DNA of 42,431 bases from Clostridia bacterium (GCA_017398425.1 JAFQFZ010000069.1:1-42431), one strand, 5' to 3'; positions 15,916-25,079 are shown, counted from the stretch's first letter. Notes: generated by a model from the sequence alone, not told the origin. Numbers and translations: made by a program.

Positions 15916-17805
15916 TTAGGCGTTGACCAGATCGGTCAGGATCTTACGCACGTCGGTGGAGCTGACCGTGCCGTTTTGATCGTAGTCCGCGCCTTTCAGA
16001 GCGTTGCCCGTCAGGGGCATAACGTCGAGAATGTGGCGGAAGATGGCGGTGGCATCTTTGGTGGACACCGCACCGTCGCCGTTGGCGTCGCCGGGGAGGA
16101 GGTCGGTCGCTTTGGCGGTATCGAGCGCCGTCCACGTCACGCCGTCACCGACAGCACCGTAGACGGACAGCGTGTAGCAGTCGAGCGTGATCGTGCCGCC
16201 CGTTTGCAGTGCCGTGGCGAGGTCAATATACAGATCGATGTCGGAGGCAAAGTCGTCGGCGGTGCCGTGCACCAGCTCGGAGAGACGCGCTTGACCTTGG
16301 TTGCCCCACGCGTCGGTGTAGTACAGGAAGCCGTTGGCACTGCCGCCGTTCGTCTTCATCCGCAGATGGAGATAGGGCGTTTCGTGCAGGTCGATTTTTT
16401 TGCCTGAGGCGACCTTGACGGACGGCCAGGCGATGTCGCTTTCCGCGGCGCGGGACATCACAAGAGGACCTGCTTTCTCCACCACATAATTCACGCGGCC
16501 TTCGGCGTTGGTGAGTTGGTTGACGTCGGTCGGAAGAAGCGATGCGACATCCTGATAACGCGGCGCGTCGGGTGCGCCGTGGGTGACGCTGAATTCGTTG
16601 AAGGTGACGGGGGCGTTCGCCGCACCCGCGACAAACATCTTCAGACCCGAGAGCAGTACCGTGCCGTCCGCGCGGATGTACTTTTGCGGAACGATCTCGG
16701 ACAGCGGGATCGACACGCGGATGTCCTGACCGCCGCTGATGTCCTGACCGCTCGTTTTCACCTGCGGGCAGTACGACGCAACGATCGGCGCGAGTGCGAC
16801 GGAGGTGTTGGTGTATTCGTGGGTCGGGGTCGCGCCGTCAAAGTAGAGCGCGAGGTTCGCCGCCGCCGTCAGCTCCATGTCGATGGTCAGACAGCTTCCT
16901 TCGACAGGGGCAAATACCATCTTCGAGAAACCGGGGGAATAGTGCGCTTCGGGCCACAGTCCCGTCGTGTTGGCAAAGGAGAGCGAGCCGTCGCCGTTTT
17001 CGGTGGCGTAAAGCGTGCCGGGGAACAGCACGAGCCAATCCTCCGCGTCAAAGGAGATGAGGCTCTGCGTCCAAGAACCGCTTTGCACCGCAGGGGGATC
17101 GTTCGTCGTCACGCGCGGTGCCGACGGATCCTGACGGAAGTGGTTTTGCAGGTAACTGACGATGGTGTCGGTATACACCTGATTGCCTTGATCCGCCAGA
17201 TGCAGACCGTCCGCGATGAGGAAGGTGTTCAGATCGTAGCCGCTGTCGCACACCGCGTGCATATCGATGAGGTGGGTGTTCGCTTCCGACGCGACCTCAC
17301 GCATCGCGACGACGTATTTGTCGAGCGCTTTGTTGACGGATTTTTCGGGGTAGAGGTTCGCGCCACCCTGCGAATCATCCGACAGGAACGGCGGTGTCAT
17401 CAGGATCGGTTCGGCACCGATCGCCCGTACTTCGCTTACAAAGTAGTGCAGGTTTTCCTTGTATTTGGCGGTGGTGACGCGGGGATTCACGCCGTCCTCC
17501 AAATAGAAGTCGTTGGTGGCAAAGCTCATGATGACAAAGTCGGGATCTTTGCTCAGCACGTCGCGCTCAAAGCGGGCGCGCCCTTGATCGGTGGTGTTGC
17601 CGCCGATGCCGGCGTTGATGAGGTGCATATTGGTGGCTTTGGCAACGGCGCGCGGCCACAGCGACAGCGCGGTGATGCTGTCACCGAAGGTGACGAGCGT
17701 CTTGCCGTCCATGACGGGGGCATCCGCCGCCGGAGCGGCCAGCGCCGTCGGCAGGCAGGACAGCATCAGGCACAGCGCCAATGCAACAGTGAGAAAACGT
17801 TTCAT
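15916..17805 (-). CDS. Secreted SGNH/GDSL hydrolase with dockerin
   Basis: The 629-residue product has a signal peptide (about 1-23) and an SGNH hydrolase domain to about residue 225. The catalytic blocks are TFGDSIT (Ser43), GIGGN (Asn70), ATNDF (Asn98) and DGLH (Asp199, His202). A beta-rich region of unknown type follows, then the module shared by all three dockerin proteins (from SLLPTDV to WTALDTA), then a dockerin at 571-629 with loops DANGDGAVSTKD and DYDQNGTVSSTD. Likely roles are carbohydrate esterase or lipase; the substrate cannot be read from sequence. The middle gene of a three-gene operon, it is 19 nt after one neighbour and 26 nt before the next. AAGGAGG precedes ATG 17805. Confidence 0.88.
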   Translation of the reverse strand: MKRFLTVALALCLMLSCLPTALAAPAADAPVMDGKTLVTFGDSITALSLWPRAVAKATNMHLINAGIGGNTTDQGRARFERDVLSKDPDFVIMSFATNDFYLEDGVNPRVTTAKYKENLHYFVSEVRAIGAEPILMTPPFLSDDSQGGANLYPEKSVNKALDKYVVAMREVASEANTHLIDMHAVCDSGYDLNTFLIADGLHLADQGNQVYTDTIVSYLQNHFRQDPSAPRVTTNDPPAVQSGSWTQSLISFDAEDWLVLFPGTLYATENGDGSLSFANTTGLWPEAHYSPGFSKMVFAPVEGSCLTIDMELTAAANLALYFDGATPTHEYTNTSVALAPIVASYCPQVKTSGQDISGGQDIRVSIPLSEIVPQKYIRADGTVLLSGLKMFVAGAANAPVTFNEFSVTHGAPDAPRYQDVASLLPTDVNQLTNAEGRVNYVVEKAGPLVMSRAAESDIAWPSVKVASGKKIDLHETPYLHLRMKTNGGSANGFLYYTDAWGNQGQARLSELVHGTADDFASDIDLYIDLATALQTGGTITLDCYTLSVYGAVGDGVTWTALDTAKATDLLPGDANGDGAVSTKDATAIFRHILDVMPLTGNALKGADYDQNGTVSSTDVRKILTDLVNA

Positions 17806-17824
17806 AGGGCATCCTCCTTGGTGG

Positions 17825-19735
17825 TTATGCGTTGACCAAATCGCTCAAAATAGCGCGCACGTCGGTGGTGCTGACCGAGCCGTTTTGGTCATAGTCGGCA
17901 GCGGCGAGCGCGTCACCCGTCAGCGGGATGATGTCGAGAATGTGGCGGAAGATGGCGGTCGCGTCTTTGGTGGACACGACACCGTCGCCGTTGGCATCGC
18001 CGGGCGCGCGCACAGGCTCGACGTATTCCTTCGCGGTCGAGAGCGCGTGCCAGGTCACAGCGTCGCCGCCCACGCCGTAGACGGACAGCGTGTAGTAGTC
18101 GAGTGTGATCGTGCCGGTGGTGCCGAGCTTCTCGGCGAGGTTGACGTAGACGTCCGCCTCACAGAAGTCGTTGGCGGTACCGCTGATCAACTGCGAAAGC
18201 TGAACGGAATTTTGCACGCCGTAGGCGTTGGTGTAGTACAACAGACCGTTCGCCCAACCGCCGAAGTGGGTAAGGTTCATGTAAAGATAGGGCGTCTCGG
18301 AGAGGTTGATCTTTTTGCCCGAGGTGATCTTCACCGACGGCCATGCGATCGCGCTTTCCGCCGAGCGGGTCAGCTTGAGCGAGCCGTCCGCGTTGATGGT
18401 GTAGTCCACCTTGCCGTCCACCTGCGACAGTTGCGACGCGGCGGTGGGCAACAGGCTCTCCGCCTGCACAAGGTCGGGCTGATCGGGGGTCGAAGAACCG
18501 TCGGTGGTGGTGACGCTCAGCTCTTTGAGGGTGACCTTCTTGTGCGCGGCACCCACCACGAACACCTTCACGCCCGAGAAGACGACGGTGCCGTCCTGGC
18601 GGATGAAGGAGGAGGGGATGATGGTCTCAAGCGGCAGGGTGGTGTATACCGATTGTCCCGCGAGAATGTCGTCGCCCGAGGTTTGGAGCGAGGGAACGGC
18701 GTTTTTCAGATGTTTGGTCAGCGACACATAGGTGGTATCGTACGCAAGCGTGGGATTCGGACCGTTGAAGAACAAAATAATGTTCGAGCCGGCTTCGAAT
18801 TCCATGTCGATGGTCAAATAACTGCCCTTGACGGGCGCAGTCACTGCGTCGGTGATGGCGGGAGAGTAATGCACCTCGGGCCAGCCGTTATTTTTGTTGG
18901 CGAAGGAGACCGAGCCGTCCGCTTCTTGGATGCCGTAGGCATCGTCGGGATAGATGACGAGCCACTTGTCCAGATCGGTCGGGGCGATGTCCTTGGTCCA
19001 CACACCGGGCTCGGCATCGGGGGCGGTGGGGTATTCCACGCGCGGTGCCGACGCGTCCTGACGATAGTTCGCGGTCATAAAGTCGCAGATGGTTTCGGTG
19101 TAGACCTGATTGCCCAGCGCCGAGAGGTGTACGCCGTCGGCAATGAGGAAGGTGGAAACGTTGTAGCCGCCGTTGTCGCACACCTTGTGGATGTCGATGA
19201 GACCGACGCCGTTTGCCGCGGCGACCTCACGCATGGTGTTGACGTAGGTGTCGAGCGCGCCGTTGACGGTGCCCTCGGGATAGAGCGACGGACCGCCCGA
19301 AGCGCCCTCGGAAATGAAAGGCGGGGTCATCAGGATGGGGGTCGCACCCAGCGCGCGCACCTTGCTGATGAAGGTTTCCAGATTGGTTTTGTAGGTGGCG
19401 AGATCCACGCGCGGATTTTTGCCGTCGGCGCGGTAGAAGTCGTTGGTGCCGAAGCACATGATGACGAAATCGGGATCGTGCGCCGCCACGTCGCGGTCGA
19501 AGCGCGCCAAGCCGTGGGCGGTGGTGTTGCCGCCGATGCCGGAGTTGACCAGCTTCATGTTGAGCGATTGTGCCGCGTTCTGCGGCCAGGTGGACAGCGC
19601 AGTGATGCTGTCACCGAAGGTGACCAGCGTCTTGCCGTCGAGGACGGGGGCGTCGGCCGCCGGGACAGCACCGGCAAACGGCACCGCAGTCGCCAGCAAC
19701 AGCAGGGACAGAATGAGGGAGATTGGCTTTTTCAT
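17825..19735 (-). CDS. Secreted SGNH/GDSL hydrolase with dockerin (paralogue)
   Basis: The 636-residue product shares its domain plan with the next gene: signal peptide (about 1-23), SGNH domain with TFGDSIT (Ser43), GIGGN (Asn70), GTNDF (Asn98) and DGVH (Asp200, His203), a beta-rich middle, the shared C-terminal module, and a dockerin at 578-636 with loops DANGDGVVSTKD and DYDQNGSVSTTD. The two are recent-looking paralogues. The start MKKPISL at 19735 follows AAAGGAGG; the upstream 31-residue extension lies over the promoter and is rejected. It is the first gene of the dockerin operon. Confidence 0.88.
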   Translation of the reverse strand: MKKPISLILSLLLLATAVPFAGAVPAADAPVLDGKTLVTFGDSITALSTWPQNAAQSLNMKLVNSGIGGNTTAHGLARFDRDVAAHDPDFVIMCFGTNDFYRADGKNPRVDLATYKTNLETFISKVRALGATPILMTPPFISEGASGGPSLYPEGTVNGALDTYVNTMREVAAANGVGLIDIHKVCDNGGYNVSTFLIADGVHLSALGNQVYTETICDFMTANYRQDASAPRVEYPTAPDAEPGVWTKDIAPTDLDKWLVIYPDDAYGIQEADGSVSFANKNNGWPEVHYSPAITDAVTAPVKGSYLTIDMEFEAGSNIILFFNGPNPTLAYDTTYVSLTKHLKNAVPSLQTSGDDILAGQSVYTTLPLETIIPSSFIRQDGTVVFSGVKVFVVGAAHKKVTLKELSVTTTDGSSTPDQPDLVQAESLLPTAASQLSQVDGKVDYTINADGSLKLTRSAESAIAWPSVKITSGKKINLSETPYLYMNLTHFGGWANGLLYYTNAYGVQNSVQLSQLISGTANDFCEADVYVNLAEKLGTTGTITLDYYTLSVYGVGGDAVTWHALSTAKEYVEPVRAPGDANGDGVVSTKDATAIFRHILDIIPLTGDALAAADYDQNGSVSTTDVRAILSDLVNA

Positions 19736-19799
19736 AGAATAAACCTCCTTTAAATATGGAAAACAGAAAAGGGTACACGATTTCCAATATAATAATATC

Positions 19800-19828
19800 A
19801 GTATAACAAAGGGGAGGGGAAAACGCAA
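19800..19828 (-). promoter_or_regulatory. Dockerin operon promoter
   Basis: On the minus strand TTGCGT (19828-19823), a 17 nt spacer and TATACT (19805-19800) lie about 65 bp upstream of the first dockerin start. The rest of the gap 19829-19997 is AT-rich with no gene seen; frames there lack ribosome sites. Confidence 0.65.
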
Positions 19829-19997
19829 GAGGAAAGTTTCGCGATTTACAACGGAAAAGCAACGAAGGAAAAATCGGCGGTTTTGAAAGGTTTTTTGTTT
19901 GATACGATTTTAACAAAGCCTGAGAAACGGCGGTGGAAAGGCGTTTTTCGGGTTTTTGAAAATGTGTGAAAAAATTCATTTTTTAAGAGTTTTGCTC

Positions 19998-20026
19998 TTT
20001 ACAGAGTTTGAAAAAAGTGATATAGT
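19998..20026 (+). promoter_or_regulatory. PFOR promoter
   Basis: TTTACA at 19998-20003, a 17 nt spacer and TATAGT at 20021-20026. The leader of about 60 nt has a small hairpin GCGGA/TCCGC at 20036-20050 and ends with AAAAGGAGG before ATG 20096. Confidence 0.75.
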
Positions 20027-20095
20027 ATATATGTTGCGGAGTATGTCCGCGTAACAGCTTGTTCTACATTATCCTAAAAGGAGGACATAGTTAAC

Positions 20096-23000
20096 ATGGC
20101 AAGAAAGTTTAAAACCATGGATGGTAACAACGCCGCCGCTCACGTGTCGTATGCGTTCACCGACGTTGCCGCCATCTACCCCATCACCCCGTCTTCCGTG
20201 ATGGCGGAAGTGACCGACGTGTGGTCTGCGCAAGGCCAAAAGAACATCTTCGGTCGCCCCGTCAAGGTCGCGGAAATGCAGTCTGAGGCCGGTGCGGCCG
20301 GTGCTGTGCACGGTTCGCTTGCGGCCGGTGCGATGACCACCACCTACACCGCTTCGCAGGGCTTGCTGCTGATGATCCCCAACATGTACAAAATCGCCGG
20401 CGAGTTGCTCCCGAACGTCATCCACGTTTCGGCGCGTGCGCTGGCTTATCATGCGCTGAACATCTTCGGCGACCACTCTGACGTGTATTCCTGCCGTCAG
20501 ACCGGTTACGCGATGATGTGCTCCTCCAGCGTGCAGGAGGTCATGGACCTCGGCGCGGTGGCGCACCTCTCCACCATCAAGGGTCGCGTGCCGTTCCTCC
20601 ACTTCTTCGACGGCTTCCGTACTTCTCACGAGATCCAGAAGATCCAAGTGTGGGACTACGAAGACCTCAAAGAAATGGTCGACATGGACGCGGTGGACCG
20701 CTTCCGTCGTGAGGCGCTCAACCCCGAGCATCCCGTGCAGCGCGGCACCGCTCAGAACCCGGATATCTACTTCCAGGGTCGTGAGGCGGCGAACACCTAC
20801 TATGACGCTCTTCCGGCGGTTGTCGAAGAGTACATGAACATGGTCAACGCGAAGATCGGCACGAAGTACAAGCTCTTCAACTACTACGGCGCGCGTGATG
20901 CGGAGAACGTCATCATCGCGATGGGTTCGGTCAACGAGACCATCGAAGAAGTGGTGGATTACCTCAACGCGGCCGGTGAGAAGGTCGGCTTGATCAAAGT
21001 CCGTCTGTATCGTCCGTTCTCGGTCAAGCACCTGATCGCGGCGCTGCCCAAGACGGTCAAGAAGATCACCGTTCTCGACCGCACCAAGGAGAGCGGCTCC
21101 ATCGGCGAGCCTCTGTACCTCGACGTTGTCGCGGCGATCGCGGATTCGAAGTATGCCGGCACTCCGGTGTACAGCGGCCGTTACGGTCTCGGCTCCAAGG
21201 ACACCACCCCGGGTCAAATCGTGTCGGTGTTCCGCAACATGCAGGCGGCGCGCGGCAAGAAGCGCTTCACCATCGGCATTGAGGACGACGTGACCAACCT
21301 CTCGCTGAAGGTCAAGGAAGATCCCGACACCACCCCGAAGGGCACCCGCTCTTGCAAGTTCTGGGGTCTGGGTTCGGACGGCACCGTCGGCGCGAACAAG
21401 AACTCCATCAAGATCATCGGTGACCACACCAACCTCTATGCGCAGGGCTACTTCTCCTATGACTCGAAGAAGTCCGGCGGTATCACGGTGTCTCACCTGC
21501 GCTTCGGCAAGAAGCCGATCAAGTCGACCTACCTGATCAACAAGGCGGACTTCGTGGCGTGCCACAACCCGTCCTATGTCGACAAGTACGACATGGTCAG
21601 CGACATTAAGCCGGGCGGCACCTTCCTGCTCAACTGCTCGTGGAACGACGAGGAGCTGGACGCGCACCTGCCCGCCGCGATGAAGCGCTATATTGCGAAG
21701 AACAACATCAAGTTCTACACCCTCGACGCGACCCATCTGGCGAAGGGCCTGGGCCTCGGTAACCGCACCAACACCCTGCTGCAGTCGGCGTTCTTCAAAC
21801 TGGCGAACGTCATTCCGGCGGCGGACGCGGTGCAATATATGAAGGACGCGGCGACCCGTTCGTACTCCAAGAAGGGCGAAGCCATCGTCAAGATGAACCA
21901 CGACGCGATCGAGACCGGCGCCAAAGAGGTCAAGAAGGTCAACGTGCCTGCCGAGTGGGCGAACGCGGCGGACGAGACCGCCAAGAAGGAAGTCTACGGC
22001 GGCCGTCCCGAAATCAAGGACTACATCGACAACGTGCTCGTTCCCGTCAACGCGCAGAAGGGCGATACCCTCCCGGTTTCCACCTTCGTTAAGAACGCGG
22101 ACGGCACCGTGCCGCTGGGCTCCTCGGCTTATGAGAAGCGCGGCATCGCGGTCGACGTGCCGGTGTGGGTGAAGGAAAACTGCATCCAGTGTAACTTCTG
22201 CTCCTATGTCTGCCCGCACGCGGTCATCCGCCCGGTCATCATGACCGAGCAGGAGGCGAATGCGGCTCCCGCGAGCATGGAATACAAAGCGGCTACCGGT
22301 CTGCCCGGTATGGAATTCGCGATGACCGTGTCGGTCCTCGACTGCACCGGTTGCGGTTCCTGCGCCAACGTCTGCCCGGGTATGAAGGGCAACAAGGCTC
22401 TCGTGATGAAGCCCCTCGAGGAGTGCCTCGACGCGGAAGAGGGTTACCTCTACGGTCAAGCGCTGCCCGAGAAGGCGGAAGTTGCGGAGAAGTTCAAGTC
22501 CACCACCGTCAAGGGCAGCCAGTTCAAGCAGCCCCTGCTCGAGTTCTCCGGTGCTTGCGCCGGCTGCGGCGAGACTCCGTATGCGAAGCTCGCGACTCAG
22601 CTGTTCGGTGATCGTATGTATATCGCCAACGCGACCGGTTGCTCCTCCATCTGGGGCGGTTCGTCGCCCTCCACTCCCTACACCGTCAACAAAGAGGGTA
22701 AGGGTCCGGCTTGGGCGAACTCGCTGTTCGAGGACAACGCGGAGTTCGGTTACGGCATGTTCCTCGGCGTGACGGCTCGTCGTCAGCGCCTGGCGGACAT
22801 CATGACCAAGTTTGCCGCCGGCGAGGCGGAGGCTCCCGCGGCTCTGAAGTCTGCGGCGGCCGAGTGGCTCGAGAACAAGGACGACGCCGAGGGCTCTAAG
22901 GTCGCGGCGGCGAAGGTCGAAGCGGCGCTCGATAAGGCGATCGCGGACGGCAAGAACGATCCGATGTACGCGGAAGCCAAGAAGGCGGCCGACGTGCTCG

Positions 23001-23656
23001 TTAAGAAGTCCTTCTGGATGCTCGGCGGCGACGGCTGGTCTTATGACATCGGCTTCGGCGGCGTCGATCACGTCCTCGCGTCCGGTGAAGACGTCAACAT
23101 CCTCGTGTTCGACACCGAGGTGTACTCCAACACCGGCGGTCAGGCCTCCAAGGCGACCCCGACCGGCTCGGTTGCGCAGTTCGCGGCCGCCGGTAAGGCT
23201 GTGAAGAAGAAGGACCTCGGCGCCATCGCGATGAGCTACGGCTACGTTTACGTCGCGCAGGTCGCCATGGGTGCGGATATGAACCAGTGCATCAAGGCCT
23301 TCAACGAGGCGGAGAGCTACCACGGTCCGTCCCTCATCATCTGCTATGCGCCTTGCATCAACCACGGTATCAAGGGCGGCATGGGCATCTCGATGACCGA
23401 GGAGAAGAAGGCGGTTCAGGCCGGCTACTGGCATCTGTATCGCTTCGATCCGCGCAACGAGAACTCCTTCTCGCTCGACAGCAAGGAGCCCAGCGAGTCC
23501 TATCGTGACTTCATCATGGGTGAGGTCCGCTACAACTCGCTGACCCGTTCCTTCCCGGATCGTGCGGAAGAGCTGTTCGCGGCAGCGGAGAAGAACGCGA
23601 AGAGCCGCTACGAGCACCTCGTGCGCCTGGGCGATCTTTACTCCAAAGCGAAATAA
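20096..23656 (+). CDS. nifJ: Pyruvate:ferredoxin (flavodoxin) oxidoreductase
   Basis: PFOR converts pyruvate and CoA to acetyl-CoA and CO2 and reduces ferredoxin, the central energy step of fermenting anaerobes. The 1186-residue single chain has all domains in the usual order: N-terminal pyrimidine-binding domain with AIYPITPSS, the gamma-like domain, two [4Fe-4S] ferredoxin sites (CIQCNFCSYVCP near 695 and CTGCGSCANVCP near 750), and the C-terminal TPP domain with CAGCGETPY near 820, GDGWSYDIGFGG near 978 and NTGGQASKATPTG. Length is normal. It has a strong promoter and a strong terminator, so it is monocistronic. Its codon use is highly biased, which fits high expression. Confidence 0.97.
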   Translation: MARKFKTMDGNNAAAHVSYAFTDVAAIYPITPSSVMAEVTDVWSAQGQKNIFGRPVKVAEMQSEAGAAGAVHGSLAAGAMTTTYTASQGLLLMIPNMYKIAGELLPNVIHVSARALAYHALNIFGDHSDVYSCRQTGYAMMCSSSVQEVMDLGAVAHLSTIKGRVPFLHFFDGFRTSHEIQKIQVWDYEDLKEMVDMDAVDRFRREALNPEHPVQRGTAQNPDIYFQGREAANTYYDALPAVVEEYMNMVNAKIGTKYKLFNYYGARDAENVIIAMGSVNETIEEVVDYLNAAGEKVGLIKVRLYRPFSVKHLIAALPKTVKKITVLDRTKESGSIGEPLYLDVVAAIADSKYAGTPVYSGRYGLGSKDTTPGQIVSVFRNMQAARGKKRFTIGIEDDVTNLSLKVKEDPDTTPKGTRSCKFWGLGSDGTVGANKNSIKIIGDHTNLYAQGYFSYDSKKSGGITVSHLRFGKKPIKSTYLINKADFVACHNPSYVDKYDMVSDIKPGGTFLLNCSWNDEELDAHLPAAMKRYIAKNNIKFYTLDATHLAKGLGLGNRTNTLLQSAFFKLANVIPAADAVQYMKDAATRSYSKKGEAIVKMNHDAIETGAKEVKKVNVPAEWANAADETAKKEVYGGRPEIKDYIDNVLVPVNAQKGDTLPVSTFVKNADGTVPLGSSAYEKRGIAVDVPVWVKENCIQCNFCSYVCPHAVIRPVIMTEQEANAAPASMEYKAATGLPGMEFAMTVSVLDCTGCGSCANVCPGMKGNKALVMKPLEECLDAEEGYLYGQALPEKAEVAEKFKSTTVKGSQFKQPLLEFSGACAGCGETPYAKLATQLFGDRMYIANATGCSSIWGGSSPSTPYTVNKEGKGPAWANSLFEDNAEFGYGMFLGVTARRQRLADIMTKFAAGEAEAPAALKSAAAEWLENKDDAEGSKVAAAKVEAALDKAIADGKNDPMYAEAKKAADVLVKKSFWMLGGDGWSYDIGFGGVDHVLASGEDVNILVFDTEVYSNTGGQASKATPTGSVAQFAAAGKAVKKKDLGAIAMSYGYVYVAQVAMGADMNQCIKAFNEAESYHGPSLIICYAPCINHGIKGGMGISMTEEKKAVQAGYWHLYRFDPRNENSFSLDSKEPSESYRDFIMGEVRYNSLTRSFPDRAEELFAAAEKNAKSRYEHLVRLGDLYSKAK

Positions 23657-23669
23657 GTTCCGATAACGG

Positions 23670-23705
23670 CAAGCCCGTCCTCGGTTTGAGGACGGGCTTG
23701 TTTTT
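23670..23705 (+). terminator. PFOR terminator
   Basis: CAAGCCCGTCCTC at 23670-23682 pairs with GAGGACGGGCTTG at 23688-23700, followed by TTTTT. Confidence 0.92.
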
Positions 23706-23714
23706 GGATCATTT

Positions 23715-23752
23715 AAAAAAACGCACCGTGTCGACTGCACGGTGCGTTTTTT
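23715..23752 (-). terminator. Terminator of the HTH gene
   Basis: AAAAAACGCACCGTG pairs with CACGGTGCGTTTTTT across 23715-23752. It overlaps the stop codon of the minus-strand HTH gene and gives a T run on that strand; it may also act as a back-up for PFOR. Confidence 0.8.
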
Positions 23753-23957
23753 AAACGGTATCGTCTCGAAATTCGGCAATGTCTTCTAAGCGGCATTGCA
23801 GGATCGAGCAAAGTTGATTCAACGTGTAGGTACTGACGTTGTCGTTTTTGCGCAGACGATCAAGCTGTCCGCTGCTGAATCGGTATTCTTTTAGGAGTTT
23901 GTACTGGGATATACCGCGCGCTTTCATGGTTTCCCACAGCTTGTCGTATACGATCAT
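23751..23957 (-). CDS. Small Cro/C1-type helix-turn-helix regulator
   Basis: The 68-residue product is a lone DNA-binding domain of the HTH_26 / YozG type: YDKLWETMKARGISQYKLLK, a turn, FSSGQLDRLRKNDNVSTYTL as the recognition region, and LCSILQCRLEDIAEF. There is no ligand domain. The start at 23957 follows AAGGCGGTG with 8 nt spacing; a longer frame reaching 24020 runs through the promoter. It is transcribed away from the zinc-ribbon gene, and the two promoters share their -35 region, so it probably represses itself and its neighbour. That role is inference. Confidence 0.82.
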   Translation of the reverse strand: MIVYDKLWETMKARGISQYKLLKEYRFSSGQLDRLRKNDNVSTYTLNQLCSILQCRLEDIAEFRDDTV

Positions 23958-23981
23958 GGTGTCACCGCCTTGTGTAATCTC

Positions 23982-24010
23982 ATAATAGAGGGATACTTTT
24001 TTCTTGACAA
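23982..24010 (-). promoter_or_regulatory. HTH gene promoter
   Basis: On the minus strand TTGTCA (24010-24005), a 17 nt spacer and TATTAT (23987-23982). The -35 overlaps that of the opposite promoter by 5 bp. Confidence 0.7.
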
Positions 24011-24032
24011 TAGCCCGCAATCGGGCTATAAT
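24004..24032 (+). promoter_or_regulatory. Consensus promoter with embedded palindrome
   Basis: TTGACA (24004-24009), 17 nt, TATAAT (24027-24032): both boxes are perfect consensus. TAGCCCG CAAT CGGGCTA (24011-24028) fills the spacer and touches the -10, making a natural repressor operator for the divergent zinc-ribbon/HTH pair. Confidence 0.8.
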
Positions 24033-24073
24033 TTTTTTGAGGGAATTTGTCGAACGGAGAAGGAGGAAACGGT

Positions 24074-25000
24074 ATGTTTTGTCCGAAATGCGGTGTGGAG
24101 TATTGGGATGATCGAAAATGGTGTGATGCCTGCGGTACCAATTTACAGGGATTGCAGGCGGTGCCTGACGGAGACATCGAGGCGGGACCGATCAACCGAA
24201 AGGCGTTGCTGGTGTATCTGTATACGGTGCGCGGCTTGGAGTTTACGCAAAATAGCCTTGAGTCCGAGTTGAAACAAAATCTCGCGACGAGAGGGCAGCT
24301 TGGGAAAGAGTATTATATCTATAAGCGCACAAAATCTTATACAGCAGAAATTGCAGGTATACCGATCGGTATATTCCTGATTTGGCTAGGGTCGCTTCTT
24401 AGACAGGGATATTACATGTATCACGGCGGAGGAACTGCTCTGATTGTTATCGGTAGCATTTTGGCGGTTGGTTGTGTATTGTCTACAGTTGCAAAAATTG
24501 TGTACGACGTTGTCCGATATACGCGAGAAACGAAAGCGCAGGAAGAAAGACTGCGCGAAGAACACGAGAAGATACAGCGGTTGAAGAACAGGGAGGCCGA
24601 GCTGAAAGTGCGTTTGCAAAACGTGCGTCGAGAGCTCGACAAGGCGTATGCGGTGAACTGGATCCCCGATCCCTGCCGCAGTGTATACGGCGCGTGGTAT
24701 TTGTATAATTACCTGTCGACGTCGAACGTGTCGTTCAACGAAGCGCTGTTTCATTTCGATTTGGATCGTATCAGCCGCGAGTTGAACCAAATCATGGAAA
24801 TGCAGCAGCGTATGATCACGGAATTGGCGTATACCAATGCAAGGATGGATCAAGTGGTGGAACAAAACCAGAACATTCTCCAAAGTGCATTGCGACAAGA
24901 ACGCAATCAAGAACGGATGGTTGAATATCAAAAGGTGGCCAACTCGTATCTGAGCAGCGTTCAGTTTTATAAACAGTATGAATTTTTGCGTGACAATTAA
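24074..25000 (+). CDS. Zinc-ribbon, two-helix membrane, coiled-coil protein
   Basis: Not recognised as a known family. The 308-residue product starts with a zinc ribbon, CPKCG at 3-7 and CDACG at 17-21. Two hydrophobic segments follow at about 92-110 and 121-144, then a charged coiled coil at about 152-195, the sequence NWIPDPCRSVYGAWYLYNYLS at about 195-215 (which may be a folded domain), and a second helical region at about 228-290. Both ends are probably cytoplasmic. ATG 24074 follows AGGAGG with 7 nt spacing; an in-frame upstream ATG at 24047 lies before that site. Part of the gene is AT-rich: 24301-24420 holds 46 G/C of 120. It is under a perfect promoter and probably controlled by the HTH protein. 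Confidence 0.82.
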   Translation: MFCPKCGVEYWDDRKWCDACGTNLQGLQAVPDGDIEAGPINRKALLVYLYTVRGLEFTQNSLESELKQNLATRGQLGKEYYIYKRTKSYTAEIAGIPIGIFLIWLGSLLRQGYYMYHGGGTALIVIGSILAVGCVLSTVAKIVYDVVRYTRETKAQEERLREEHEKIQRLKNREAELKVRLQNVRRELDKAYAVNWIPDPCRSVYGAWYLYNYLSTSNVSFNEALFHFDLDRISRELNQIMEMQQRMITELAYTNARMDQVVEQNQNILQSALRQERNQERMVEYQKVANSYLSSVQFYKQYEFLRDN

Positions 25001-25013
25001 ATCGCGCATCACA

Positions 25014-25044
25014 AAAGCCCCGCCTCGTCCTGAGGCGGGGCTTT
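25014..25044 (+). terminator. Terminator after the zinc-ribbon gene
   Basis: AAAGCCCCGCCTC at 25014-25026 pairs with GAGGCGGGGCTTT at 25032-25044; the T run is short. Confidence 0.7.
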
Positions 25045-25079
25045 GCACTTGCTTTTGCGCGGAGAGGCGGATAAAATAC

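Noticed and set aside
20069..23779. A 1236-codon open frame on the minus strand opposite PFOR, and a 900-codon one opposite rpsO-pnp (698-3400)
   Set aside because: The plus-strand genes are certain. The antisense frames are open because the sense genes avoid TTA, CTA and TCA codons; they cross promoters, terminators and leaders, and resemble no protein family.
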